Shown here: positions 8,709 to 16,886 of the stretch, piece by piece
Layout of the letters: each line of letters opens with the position of its first letter
Position numbering within the stretch: position 1 is the first letter of the stretch
DNA from: Streptomyces sp. NBC_00193
GTDB lineage: Bacteria > Actinomycetota > Actinomycetes > Streptomycetales > Streptomycetaceae
DNA length: 64,000 nt
Direction: 5' to 3'
Assembly (NCBI RefSeq): GCF_026342735.1
Contig: NZ_JAPEMM010000002.1
Location: 682,001-746,000, forward strand
The notes under the pieces: generated by a model
The model's database searches: none
The model's input: the letters and a program-made list of their open reading frames with translations, nothing else
Told to the model about the DNA's origin: nothing
Position numbers and translations under genes: made by a program

Positions 8709-9443
8709 TCACCCATTGAGAATTTCTTCCCGCGTGCGGGCGCCCGCCGATGTGAGCCAGTCGATGAGCGGATTGTCTTCGCTGGTCAGGGCCATGTCGA
8801 GTGGGGTCCGGCCGCCGTGGCCGATCCAGTTGATGTCCGCTCCTTGAGACAACAAGTATTGCGCCGTGGACAGTTGGCCCCCGTGGCACGCCCCCCAGAA
8901 GGCGCTGGTGATCTCATCCTGATCCGCCCCCGCCTCTACGGAGTCCTCGACCGCGGTGAGGAGTCCCAGGGTGGCCGCGTCCTGGAGGGTGGGGCGGGCT
9001 CCGAGTTCGAGGAGTCTGCGCGCCGCCCTCCATTGGCCGAAGCCGCTCGCGTCGGCCAGGGGGGCGCCGCCGCCCAGGACCGAGCCCGGGGCCTCGAGGT
9101 CGGCCCCGGCTTCGACCAGGGCGTCGATCGCGGTGACGTCGTCGTTGCTCGCGGCCCAGTGCGGCGGGGTTTCCCGGTGCGCGCCGACGAAGCGGGCTCC
9201 GGGATCGGCTCCGGCGGCGACGAGGGTGCGGATCACCTCCGCGGTCCGCGGGTAGTGGCCGGGCCAGTCCACGGCGAGGTGGAGCAGGCTCCGCTCCCCC
9301 GCCGCCTCGCCCCGCTTCACGATCCTGCTCCCCGCCAGCCCGGGGTGCGCGGCCAGCAGGCGCCGGAGTCCGTCCAGGTCGCCGCCCCGGATCGCGGCCG
9401 TGACGGCTACGGCGAGCGGGTCCTCCGATGAGAGATGGAGCAT
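8709..9443 (-). CDS. Ankyrin-repeat protein
   Basis: A 244-residue protein made of about five to six ankyrin-like repeats, with recognisable units such as RSLLHLAVDWPGHYPRTAEV, VRTLVAAGADPGARF-like helices, DALVEAGADLEAP and YLLSQGADINWIGHGGRTPLD. The repeats give a protein-binding surface; no catalytic domain, signal peptide or membrane segment is seen. It lies next to tRNA-Trp and is divergent from the DUF4352 gene. Ankyrin proteins of this size in Streptomyces have no assigned role. The ATG at 9443 starts the first helix pair within 12 residues. Confidence 0.8.
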   Translation of the reverse strand: MLHLSSEDPLAVAVTAAIRGGDLDGLRRLLAAHPGLAGSRIVKRGEAAGERSLLHLAVDWPGHYPRTAEVIRTLVAAGADPGARFVGAHRETPPHWAASNDDVTAIDALVEAGADLEAPGSVLGGGAPLADASGFGQWRAARRLLELGARPTLQDAATLGLLTAVEDSVEAGADQDEITSAFWGACHGGQLSTAQYLLSQGADINWIGHGGRTPLDMALTSEDNPLIDWLTSAGARTREEILNG

Positions 9444-9555
9444 GCGGCCCAGCCTACGAGCCCCCGCAGCCCAGGAGGCTCAGGGCGCTCAGGGCGCTCA
9501 GGAAGCCTGGTCGGCGCGGGTCGCGCGCCCGGCCTCCGCGGAGGATCGTGGGATT

Positions 9556-10164
9556 GTGGACGGGGTGGCGAGTGGTGCGGCGACGGCAGGTTCCGACCGG
9601 CACGGGGCGGCCCGGTCGGGCCCCGCCGGACGACGACGCCCGCACACCCTCGCCGCCCTCGCTGCCCTCGCGATGCTGACGGTCGCCGCCCTGATTCTCG
9701 GTCCCGCGCCCCCGAGTTCCGGCACCGGTCCGGGGCCGGACAGCTCCGGCGAGACCGTGTCCCTCACCGGAACCGCCCCCGGCGCGCGGCTCGACGCGAC
9801 CCTCGTGCGCGTGGCCGACCCGGCGGGCCCCGCGCCCGACGACGCGGACCGGCTGGTCTCCGTACAGCTGCGCCTGGAGAACACCGGGACGGCCGTGTAC
9901 GAGGATTCCCCGGCCGCCGCCACTCATCTGCTGGATGCCGAGGGGCACCGCTTCACCGGCCTGGGCCCGTCGACGGATCCCGGCGTGGCGGGCTTGGCCG
10001 GGGTGGCCGGGGCCGTCTTCCCCGAGACCGTCACCCTCGACCCCGGATCCGGGGCGACCGGCCTCGTCGTCTTCCGGCTGCCGCGGGACGCGGGCCTCGC
10101 CGCGGTCCAGTTCGCCCTCGACGGCGGACTCGCCAACGACGTCGCCCAGTGGAGCCTTGCCTGA
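9556..10164 (+). CDS. Membrane-anchored DUF4352-type protein
   Basis: About 202 residues. A short Arg-rich cytosolic tail precedes one hydrophobic helix (TLAALAALAMLTVAALILG). The exported part follows and contains the DUF4352/telomeric-repeat-like immunoglobulin fold: GARLDATLVRVADP, VSVQLRLENTGTAVYEDSP and TGLVVFRLPRDAG. Such domains are common in actinobacterial lipoproteins and surface proteins, and their ligand is unknown. The GTG at 9556 is chosen because GAGGA lies ten bases before it. In-frame ATGs at 9400 and 9442 are possible but lie inside the divergent ankyrin gene. Start confidence is modest. Confidence 0.6.
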   Translation: MDGVASGAATAGSDRHGAARSGPAGRRRPHTLAALAALAMLTVAALILGPAPPSSGTGPGPDSSGETVSLTGTAPGARLDATLVRVADPAGPAPDDADRLVSVQLRLENTGTAVYEDSPAAATHLLDAEGHRFTGLGPSTDPGVAGLAGVAGAVFPETVTLDPGSGATGLVVFRLPRDAGLAAVQFALDGGLANDVAQWSLA

Positions 10165-10238
10165 CCCGCTCCCCGCATCGGGCGCACCCCCGACACCCTC
10201 CCGTCCGCACCGACTTGCCCCGCCCCCTTGACCCACTC

Positions 10239-10250
10239 TGGTCCAGACCA
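10239..10250. promoter_or_regulatory. DasR-type operator (dre) before chitinase
   Basis: TGGTCCAGACCA matches the core of the dre consensus TGGTCTAGACCA at 11 of 12 positions. It lies just downstream of a possible -35 TTGACC (10228-10233) and 63 bases before the chitinase start. DasR is the GntR repressor that releases chitin genes in response to glucosamine-6-phosphate in Streptomyces. Confidence 0.7.
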
Positions 10251-10313
10251 ATAGTTTCCGCATGCACAGCGCACGCGCCCCGGCACCATTCACCGCATCC
10301 GCAAAGGAAGCCC

Positions 10314-11648
10314 ATGCGCCGCAGCATGCTCGGCAGGCTGGCAGTCGCCGCCTGCTCCCTCTCCCTGCTGACCGCCTTCGCCCCCGCCCACGACGGCTCC
10401 GGCCACGAGGACTCCGGGCACGGCCGCTCGTACAAGAAGGTCGGCTACTTCACCCAATGGGGCGTCTACGGACGGGACTTCCAGGTCCAGGACCTGGAGA
10501 AGAACGGCAGCGCGAGCAAGCTCACGCACATCAACTACGCCTTCGGCAACATCAGCGCGGACGGCAAGTGCTTCACCGGCAACATCCCCGGTGAGGCCGA
10601 CGCCTGGGCCGACTACGTCCGCCCCCTGGACGCCGAGAACTCGGTGGACGGCGTCGCCGACGACTGGGTGCAGCCGCTCGCCGGCAACTTCAACCAGCTC
10701 CGCGAGCTCAAGGCCAAGCACCCGAACCTCAAGGTGCTGATCTCGCTGGGCGGTTGGAGCTGGTCCACGCACTTCTCGGACGCCGCGCTCACCCCGGCCT
10801 CTCGCAAGGCCCTCGTCTCCTCCTGCATCGACCTGTACATCAAGGGCAACCTCCCGCAGGACGGCAGCCGCGGCGGCGCCGGTTCGGCCGCCGGCCTCTT
10901 CGACGGGATCGACCTCGACTGGGAGTGGCCCGGCTCCTCGGGCGACACCGACACCACCTACCGCCCCGAGGACAAGAAGAACTTCACCGCGCTGGTGAGC
11001 GAGTTCCGCACGCAGCTCGACGACTACGCCCGCAGCCAGAAGCGGAAGGCGAAGTACGAGCTGTCCGCGTTCGTCCCGACCGCCCCAGCCAAGATCGACG
11101 CGGGCTTCGACGTCCGCCGGATCATGCGCGACCTGGACTTCGTGACCCTCCAGGGCTACGACTTCCACGTCTCCGGCGAGGCCACCACCGCCCAGCAGTC
11201 CGCGCTGTACGCACGGAACGACTTCAGCGTCGACGCCACCGTGGACGCCTGGGAGCGGCGCGGCGCACCCGCGCACAAGCTCGTGATGGGCATGCCGTTC
11301 TACGGGCAGGGCTGGACCGGAGTCAGCGGCGGCGGGGACGGCATGGGGCAGCCCGCGACGGGTCCGGCTCCGGCCAAGTGGGCTTCCGGGTACGCGGATT
11401 ACAAGGAGCTCAAGGAGCTCGCGGCGTCCGGTACGTACAAGCTCCACCGCGACCGCCGCAACGGCAGTGCCTGGCTGTTCGACGGCACCACCCTGTGGAC
11501 GTACGACGACCCGCAGGTGCTGCGCACCAAGACCCGCTACATCCGCGAAGAGGGCCTCGGCGGCGCGATGTTCTGGTCGCTGGACGCGGACACAGACGAC
11601 GGTGAGCTGATGACCGCGGTCGACGAGGGCCTGCGCGGACGCCACTGA
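10314..11648 (+). CDS. Secreted GH18 chitinase
   Basis: A 444-residue secreted glycoside hydrolase family 18 enzyme that should cut chitin to chitobiose or oligomers with retention. A signal peptide (residues 1-25, ending AFAPA) is followed by the TIM barrel. The family signature DGIDLDWE holds catalytic Glu204 with Asp197, Asp200 and Asp202. The substrate-cleft motif SLGGWSWS (145-152) and the late GMPFYGQGWTGV segment are present. There is no separate carbohydrate-binding domain, unlike many Streptomyces chitinases. ATG at 10314 has AAAGGAAG in front. A dre box in the promoter predicts DasR control, linking this gene with the amino-sugar module near 38-41 kb. Confidence 0.93.
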   Translation: MRRSMLGRLAVAACSLSLLTAFAPAHDGSGHEDSGHGRSYKKVGYFTQWGVYGRDFQVQDLEKNGSASKLTHINYAFGNISADGKCFTGNIPGEADAWADYVRPLDAENSVDGVADDWVQPLAGNFNQLRELKAKHPNLKVLISLGGWSWSTHFSDAALTPASRKALVSSCIDLYIKGNLPQDGSRGGAGSAAGLFDGIDLDWEWPGSSGDTDTTYRPEDKKNFTALVSEFRTQLDDYARSQKRKAKYELSAFVPTAPAKIDAGFDVRRIMRDLDFVTLQGYDFHVSGEATTAQQSALYARNDFSVDATVDAWERRGAPAHKLVMGMPFYGQGWTGVSGGGDGMGQPATGPAPAKWASGYADYKELKELAASGTYKLHRDRRNGSAWLFDGTTLWTYDDPQVLRTKTRYIREEGLGGAMFWSLDADTDDGELMTAVDEGLRGRH

Positions 11649-11667
11649 CGGCCCCGCCCCCGAACAG

Positions 11668-11707
11668 CGCCGCCGGGCCGCGGAAAACGACCCGTCCCGG
11701 CGGCGCC
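11668..11707 (+). terminator. Chitinase terminator
   Basis: GCGCCGCCGGG and its exact complement (11 bp) flank an 18-base loop starting 20 bases after the chitinase stop and ending 20 bases before the first serpin gene. Confidence 0.6.
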
Positions 11708-11727
11708 CCAACCCTTACGCTCCCCGC

Positions 11728-12969
11728 ATGAAGACGCAGACGGTACGAGCGGTCAACGCGCTCACCTCCCACTGGGCCGGGCACGCGGCGGACGGAACAG
11801 GCACGGTGTTCACCGCCGCCGGGGTCTGGCCGCTGCTGGCCCTGCTCGCCGACGGCGCCGCGGGCCCCGCCCGCACCGAGCTGGAGCAAGCCCTCGGCAT
11901 ACCCGCCGACACGGCGGCCGAGGCCGCCCGGGAGCTGCTGACCGCCATGGACGCCGTACGGGGCCTGCGCGCCGCCACCGGCTTCTGGGCCGCGCGGGAC
12001 CTCCTCCTGGAGGAGGCGTGGTCGGCCCTGCTCCCCGCAGGGACCCGGGGCGCCCTCACCGGCGACGCGGACACCGACCGCAAGGCCCTGGACGCCTGGG
12101 CGGCCGAACGCACCGACGGCCTCATCGAGCGGATGCCGATCCCCGTCGACGAGGAGACGCGCTTCGTGCTCGCCTCCGCCCTCACCCTGCGCACGCGATG
12201 GATCCAGCCCTTCGAGGCCTGGACGACCGAGATCGACGAAGGCCCCTGGGCGGGGCAGGAGGTGCAGGGCCTGAGCCGCAGTACGACCCTCCTCGACCGG
12301 GTCCGCGTGGCCCGGGCGCCCGGCGGCCCGGTGACCCTGCTGGAGGTGGTGGGCGACGGCGGGGTCGACGTCCACCTCGTCCTGGGCGAGCCGCAGGCCA
12401 CGCCGGGCCGGACCCTCCAGGCGGGCATCGCGGCCGTCACCCGGGCGATCCCGTCCACGGACGCGAGCCTGCTGCCCGAGGGGAACCCGGGACCGGGACT
12501 GCGCATCGGGAGCGTCCTCTCGGAACGCCGTGAACACCGGCTGAACGTCAGCACGGTGGCCTTCGAGGTGACGGCGGCCCACGATCTCCTCGACCCCGCC
12601 GCGCTGTTCGGCTTGCAGAGCGCCTCCGACACCCGGACCGGCCACTTCCCCGGCATCAGCGGCGAGCCGCTCGCCGTCGGCACCGCCCGGCAGTCGGCCG
12701 TGGCGCGCTTCCACTCCGAGGGCTTCGAAGCCGCCGCCGTGACGGCGATCGGGGTTGCCGCCGGCTGCGCGATGCCCCGGCTGAGGTACCGCGTCCGACA
12801 GGCCCAGGTCGCCTTCCACCGCCCCTTCGGCTTCCTCGCCGTCCATCGGACCTCGCGCCTGGTGCTCGCCGCGGGCTGGGTGGCGGACGCCCTCCCGCCC
12901 GAGGAGTGGGATCACGAGGCGGAGGAGGCGGAGGCCTGGGCGAAGCTCGATGCCGAGGAACGGGATTGA
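11728..12969 (+). CDS. Serpin-family protein (serine protease inhibitor), copy 1
   Basis: A 413-residue serpin. The hinge-like EGFEAAAVTAIG (near residue 330) precedes the reactive-centre loop. The shutter/C-terminal hallmark FHRPFGFLAVHRTSRLVLAA corresponds to the classic serpin FxRPFxF...VLFxG block. Inhibitory serpins trap a protease after cleavage of the reactive loop, and small residues in the hinge, as here, favour loop insertion. The loop region reads GVAAGCAMPRLR. It has no signal peptide, so it may act inside the cell or leave by another path. An acidic tail (residues 395-413) is absent from the paralogue directly downstream. ATG at 11728; the two genes are 43 bp apart in the same direction. 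Confidence 0.85.
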   Translation: MKTQTVRAVNALTSHWAGHAADGTGTVFTAAGVWPLLALLADGAAGPARTELEQALGIPADTAAEAARELLTAMDAVRGLRAATGFWAARDLLLEEAWSALLPAGTRGALTGDADTDRKALDAWAAERTDGLIERMPIPVDEETRFVLASALTLRTRWIQPFEAWTTEIDEGPWAGQEVQGLSRSTTLLDRVRVARAPGGPVTLLEVVGDGGVDVHLVLGEPQATPGRTLQAGIAAVTRAIPSTDASLLPEGNPGPGLRIGSVLSERREHRLNVSTVAFEVTAAHDLLDPAALFGLQSASDTRTGHFPGISGEPLAVGTARQSAVARFHSEGFEAAAVTAIGVAAGCAMPRLRYRVRQAQVAFHRPFGFLAVHRTSRLVLAAGWVADALPPEEWDHEAEEAEAWAKLDAEERD

Positions 12970-13012
12970 GCCGCTCCCGCTCCGCCCGGCCCTTCCCCGT
13001 ACGCTCGGCCCC

Positions 13013-14218
13013 ATGGACAACTCGACGGTGGAGGCGGTCAACCGCCTGACGGCACGGTGGGCGGCACGATGGTCGGCGCGGTCCGCGGACGCGGCCGTAG
13101 GCACGGTGTTCACGGCGGCCGGGCTCTGGCCGCTGCTGGCCCTGCTCGCGGACGGCGCCGACGGGCAGGCCCGTACCGAGCTGGCGGAAGCCCTCGGCAT
13201 ACCCGCCGACTCGGCGGCGGAAGCAGCCCGGGAGCTGCTGACCGCGCTGGACGGCGTACGGGGCCTGCGCGCCGCCGCCGGCCTGTGGGCGCGGCGGGAC
13301 CTCCCGCTGGAGGCGGCCTGGGCGGCCCGGCTCCCCGCCGGGACCCGGTCCGTCCTGACCGGCGACGAGGACACCGACCGCAAGGCCCTGGACGCCTGGG
13401 CGGCCGAACGCACCGACGGCCTCATCGAGCAGATGCCGGTCGAGGTGGGCCCGCACGTCGAGCTGGTCCTCGCCTCCGCGCTCGCGCTGCACCTGACCTG
13501 GGAGCGACCCTTCTCCGAGCGGCCGGTGCAGCCGTCGCAGGGCCCGTGGAGCGGGCGCTCCCTGCGCGGGCTGACCGTCAGCCACGCCTTCCCCGAGCGG
13601 ATCCGGGTGGCCCGCGGGCCCTCCGGACCGGTGACCCTGCTTCACGTACCGGGCGCGTCCGGTGCCCGCGGTGCGGACGTGCACCTGCTGCTCGGTGAGC
13701 CCGGGGCCGCGCCCGGGGAGGTCCTGACGACCGGGATCGCCGAGGTCACCGGCGCGCTCGCCTCCTCGACCGCGAGGGAGCTTCCCGACGGCGAAGCGGG
13801 GCCCGGGCTGTCGCTGCGCACGGTGGAGTCGACCAGCCCCGACCCCGTGGCCCGGATCGGCACGGTGGCCTTCGACATCCGCGCCGAGCACGATCTGCTG
13901 GAGCACGCCGAGTCGTTCGGGCTCGTCTCCGCGGCCTCCGCAGCCGCCGCCCCCGGCTACTTCCCCGGCATCTCCTCCGTCCCGCTCGCGGTCCGCTCCG
14001 CCCGCCAGTCGGCCGTGGCCCGCTTCCACGCGGAGGGGTTCGAGGCCGCGGCCGTCACCGCCGTCGGCATGTTCCGCGGGGCCGCGAGGACCCGGTCGTA
14101 CCGGGTCCGACAGGCCGAGTTCGAGGTGGACCGGCCCTTCGGCTTCCTCGCCGTCGACCGGGAGTCCGGTCTCGTGCTGTTCGCGGGCTGGGTCACCGAC
14201 CCCGCTACCCTCACCTGA
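13013..14218 (+). CDS. Serpin-family protein, copy 2 (tandem paralogue)
   Basis: A 401-residue paralogue of the preceding serpin, alike over almost its whole length (shared segments include GLWPLLALLADGA-type and DTDRKALDAWAAERTDGLIE). The hinge EGFEAAAVTAVG is conserved, while the reactive loop differs (GMFRGAARTRS), followed by VDRPFGFLAVDRESGLVLFA. This pattern of conserved frame and changed bait loop suggests duplication followed by a change in target protease. There is no signal peptide. Its stop overlaps the start of the aldo/keto reductase gene as TGATG, so the two are likely co-translated, although their functions have no obvious link. Confidence 0.85.
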   Translation: MDNSTVEAVNRLTARWAARWSARSADAAVGTVFTAAGLWPLLALLADGADGQARTELAEALGIPADSAAEAARELLTALDGVRGLRAAAGLWARRDLPLEAAWAARLPAGTRSVLTGDEDTDRKALDAWAAERTDGLIEQMPVEVGPHVELVLASALALHLTWERPFSERPVQPSQGPWSGRSLRGLTVSHAFPERIRVARGPSGPVTLLHVPGASGARGADVHLLLGEPGAAPGEVLTTGIAEVTGALASSTARELPDGEAGPGLSLRTVESTSPDPVARIGTVAFDIRAEHDLLEHAESFGLVSAASAAAAPGYFPGISSVPLAVRSARQSAVARFHAEGFEAAAVTAVGMFRGAARTRSYRVRQAEFEVDRPFGFLAVDRESGLVLFAGWVTDPATLT

Positions 14219-15102
14219 TGACTTCCGACAAGATCAACGCCGTCGACTCCGGCACCTGGCTCCTCGGCGACCTCCCGGTCCGCCGCATCGGGTTCGGCGC
14301 GATGCGCCTCACGCACCTCGCCGACGGCTCCCCCAGCGACCGCGACCGGGTGACCGGGGTGCTGAGGCGGGCCGTCGAACTGGGCGTCAACCACATCGAC
14401 ACGGCCGCCTTCTACTTCTCCGCGACCCGCTCCGCCAACGAGCTCATCAACCGGGCCCTCGCCCCGTACGCCGACGAGCTGGTCATCACCACCAAGGTGG
14501 GGCCGGGCCGCGATGCCGCCGGCGAGTGGTGGTGGGCCACGCCCGAGCAGCTGCGCGGACAGGTCGAGGAGAACCTGCGCCAGCTCGGCCGCGACCACCT
14601 GGACGTCGTCAACCTGCGCGCCCCCCGCCAGGCGACGACCGGTTCGATCGCCGAGCACTTCGGGGCGCTCGCCGAGCTGCGCACGGCCGGACTGATCCGG
14701 CACCTCGGCGTGTCCAACGTACGGCCGGACCACCTCGCCGAGGCGCAGGCCATCGCTCCCGTGGTCTGCGTACAGAACGCGTACGGGATCGGTTCGCCGG
14801 CCGAGGAGCACGCGTTCCTCGACGCGTGCGGCGAGCAGGGCATCGCCTTCGTCCCCTTCTTCGCGATCGCGGGTGCGGGCAAGGAGGCCGGAGGGGTGAC
14901 CGAGGAGGGCCCGGCGGTACGCGATCTCGCGCGGGCCCACGGCGTGTCCCCGGCCCAGCTCCGCCTGGCGTGGACCCTGAGCCGGGGCGGGCACGTCCTC
15001 GCCATCCCGGGCACCGGGAACCCGGAGCACCTGGACGAGAACGTGGCCGCCGGCGCGCTGCGGCTGTCGGCAGAGGACACCGCACTGCTCGCAGCCGGGT
15101 AG
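14218..15102 (+). CDS. Aldo/keto reductase
   Basis: A 294-residue NADPH-dependent aldo/keto reductase with a TIM-barrel fold. Catalytic Asp61 and Tyr66 (NHIDTAAFYF) and Lys93 (ITTKVG) are present. The usual catalytic His position reads VVNLRAP, with Arg in place of His, a variant seen in some bacterial members. Family features include LGVSNVRPDHL and the cofactor-binding IPGTGNPEHLDEN near the C terminus. Substrate cannot be predicted. The start codon shares a base with the upstream serpin stop, so it belongs to the serpin transcript. Confidence 0.88.
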   Translation: MTSDKINAVDSGTWLLGDLPVRRIGFGAMRLTHLADGSPSDRDRVTGVLRRAVELGVNHIDTAAFYFSATRSANELINRALAPYADELVITTKVGPGRDAAGEWWWATPEQLRGQVEENLRQLGRDHLDVVNLRAPRQATTGSIAEHFGALAELRTAGLIRHLGVSNVRPDHLAEAQAIAPVVCVQNAYGIGSPAEEHAFLDACGEQGIAFVPFFAIAGAGKEAGGVTEEGPAVRDLARAHGVSPAQLRLAWTLSRGGHVLAIPGTGNPEHLDENVAAGALRLSAEDTALLAAG

Positions 15103-15127
15103 CCCCCGGTGCGCCGGCGGCGGCCGG

Positions 15128-16153
15128 TCATGTCCTCGCCGGTCCTGTGCCGCGGAGGTGTGCGCGGTGCGCGGCTACCAGGGCTGCCGTCTCGGTGAAA
15201 TCGGGGATGCGTCCGGTGCCGCCGCGGCCGGACACGGAGAGGGAGGCGGCTGCCATCGCGTGGGCGACGGCGTCCGCGAGGGTGTCGCCCAGCGCGAGCC
15301 GGGCGGTGGCGGTGCCGGTGAAGCAGTCCCCGGCGCCGGTCGCGTCGACCGGGTCGGGGTTGACCGGGACGGGCAGGTACGCCGGCTGCGTGCCGTCGTC
15401 CAGCAGCAGCCGGTCGGCGCCCGCGGTGACGGCGACGGTACGGGCGCCCAGGGCCCGGTAGCGGGCGGCGGCCTCGGCCGGGTCGTCGGTGCCGACCAGG
15501 GCCAGCGCGTCGGCCGGGCAGGAGGTCTTCAGCAGCCCGGCCAGCGGGGCGATGCGGGCCAGGAGGGTGCGCGCTTCGCCCCGACTGGTGAGCCGGGAGC
15601 GGAAGTTGGGGTCGTAGGAGAGGTGCCCGCCGGCCTCGTGCGCGGTCCGGGCCGCGAGCAGGACGGCTTCGCGGCTGCTCGGCGAGAGGGCGCCGGTGAT
15701 GCCGCTGGTGATGAGGGCCTTGGAGCCCGTCAGCAACTCCCGCCAGGACTCGACGTGTTCCACGGAGAGGGTGGAGCCGGCGCTGCCGGTGCGCCAGTAC
15801 ACGAACGCGCGGTCGCCCTCGGTGTCGGCGCAGAGCAGGTAGGCGCCGTTCGGGCGCGGGGAGCGGCGTACGTGGGAGACGTCCACGCCGAGTCCGGCGG
15901 CGCGGGCCAGCAGCGGGACGCTCAGCTCGTCGTCTCCGACGACGGCGAGCAGGGCGGTGCGGGCTCCGGCTGCGACGGCGGCGGCCGCGGCGTTCAGGGC
16001 GTCCCCGGAGAAGGAGACGCGGGCGGGGGTGCCGTCGGCGGCGTCCCGCAGGGCCGTCTCGGCGTGGATCTCGACGAGGACCTCGCCGAGGACGAGGACG
16101 TCGTATCCCTGCGGGACGGACGTGCTCCGGCTCGTGTTCCCGGCCCCGGTCAC
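15128..16153 (-). CDS. kdgK: PfkB-family sugar kinase (2-keto-3-deoxygluconate kinase-like)
   Basis: A 341-residue ribokinase/PfkB-family kinase. The N-terminal GEVLVEIHAE and SFSGDALNAAAAAV segments bind the sugar. The C-terminal signature DATGAGDCFTGTATARLALG carries the catalytic Asp and anion hole. Its partner is a KDPG/KHG aldolase whose stop overlaps this GTG start as GTGA. The pair would phosphorylate 2-keto-3-deoxygluconate and split the product to pyruvate and glyceraldehyde-3-phosphate. Kinase substrate is inferred from that neighbour; another ketose acid is possible. An IclR-type regulator diverges from the operon. Confidence 0.82.
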   Translation of the reverse strand: MTGAGNTSRSTSVPQGYDVLVLGEVLVEIHAETALRDAADGTPARVSFSGDALNAAAAAVAAGARTALLAVVGDDELSVPLLARAAGLGVDVSHVRRSPRPNGAYLLCADTEGDRAFVYWRTGSAGSTLSVEHVESWRELLTGSKALITSGITGALSPSSREAVLLAARTAHEAGGHLSYDPNFRSRLTSRGEARTLLARIAPLAGLLKTSCPADALALVGTDDPAEAAARYRALGARTVAVTAGADRLLLDDGTQPAYLPVPVNPDPVDATGAGDCFTGTATARLALGDTLADAVAHAMAAASLSVSGRGGTGRIPDFTETAALVAAHRAHLRGTGPART

Positions 16154-16806
16154 GGACGCCGCTCCGTGCCCGCGCAGTCGCCGCAGCAGGGCTGGGCGAG
16201 GTCGGCGAAGACGGCGGCCAGTTCGCCCGGGTCGGCGGGCAGGCCGCTGCCTATCCCGACGGCGGCGGCCCCGGCGGCGAGCCAGTCGCGGACCTCGCCG
16301 GGCGCGATCCCGCCGGTCGGGATGATGAGGGCCTCGGGGAGCACGGCCTTGAGGGAGCGGATGAACTGCGGGCCGCCCACGTGGGCCGGGAACACCTTCG
16401 CCGCGCCGGCGGACCGTACGGCCGAGGCGATCTCCCCCGGGGTGAAGCCGCCCTCGATGAAGACGGCCCCGCGCTCCTCGGCGACCTCGCGGACCTCGGG
16501 GGCCGGGTAGGGCGAGACGAGGAAGGCGGCGCCCGCGTCGAGCGCGGTCCGCGCGGCCAGGGCGGTGGTGACGGTGCCGACGCCGATGAGGGCGGGCCGC
16601 CCCTGCGCGTCGGTGAGCGGCACGGTGCGGGCCACGGCCTCGGCCCAGCCGGGGGTGGAGGTGGTGAGTTCGACGGCGCGGCAGCCTGCGGCGAGCAGGG
16701 CGGTGGTGTGGCGGACGGCCTCGTCCGCGTCGGCGTTGCGCAGGACCGGCAGCAGTCGCTGCGCGGTGATGGCCGCGTACGGGTGACAGGACAAGAGACC
16801 CTCCAT
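16150..16806 (-). CDS. eda: KDPG/KHG aldolase
   Basis: A 218-residue class I aldolase of the Eda family, splitting 2-keto-3-deoxy-6-phosphogluconate (or 4-hydroxy-2-oxoglutarate) by a Schiff base. The lysine of the KVFPAHVGG motif (Lys137) is the expected Schiff-base residue and Glu46 in RAVELTTSTPG the proton shuttle. Phosphate-binding GGI sequence occurs in PTGGIAPGEV. The last residues CCGDCAGTERRP form an extra tail. The ATG at 16806 is taken, since longer frames run into the operator. It is the first gene of the eda-kdgK operon. A perfect inverted repeat lies three bases upstream of the start codon, where a repressor would block expression. Confidence 0.87.
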   Translation of the reverse strand: MEGLLSCHPYAAITAQRLLPVLRNADADEAVRHTTALLAAGCRAVELTTSTPGWAEAVARTVPLTDAQGRPALIGVGTVTTALAARTALDAGAAFLVSPYPAPEVREVAEERGAVFIEGGFTPGEIASAVRSAGAAKVFPAHVGGPQFIRSLKAVLPEALIIPTGGIAPGEVRDWLAAGAAAVGIGSGLPADPGELAAVFADLAQPCCGDCAGTERRP

Positions 16807-16808
16807 TT

Positions 16809-16825
16809 GTTCCACGTAGTGGAAC
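16809..16825. promoter_or_regulatory. Inverted-repeat operator between eda and IclR gene
   Basis: GTTCCAC-GTA-GTGGAAC is a perfect 7-bp inverted repeat in the 80-bp gap between the divergent eda and iclR-type genes. IclR regulators bind short palindromes of this kind, so it is the likely operator, close enough to the eda start to block its transcription. Confidence 0.7.
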
Positions 16826-16886
16826 TTGGTATCGTGTACCGGAACTACTGGTGCAGACCATACCCACCCCTGGAGGTCCCTTGTCC

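Noticed and set aside
9435..10313. An N-terminal extension of the chitinase of nearly 300 residues.
   Set aside because: Arg/Gly/Pro-rich out-of-frame translation of the DUF4352 gene; the chitinase signal peptide starts at 10314 after a good ribosome site.
12656..14029. A 457-codon minus-strand frame opposite the serpins.
   Set aside because: Shadow of the two serpin genes; its repeats mirror the serpin duplication.
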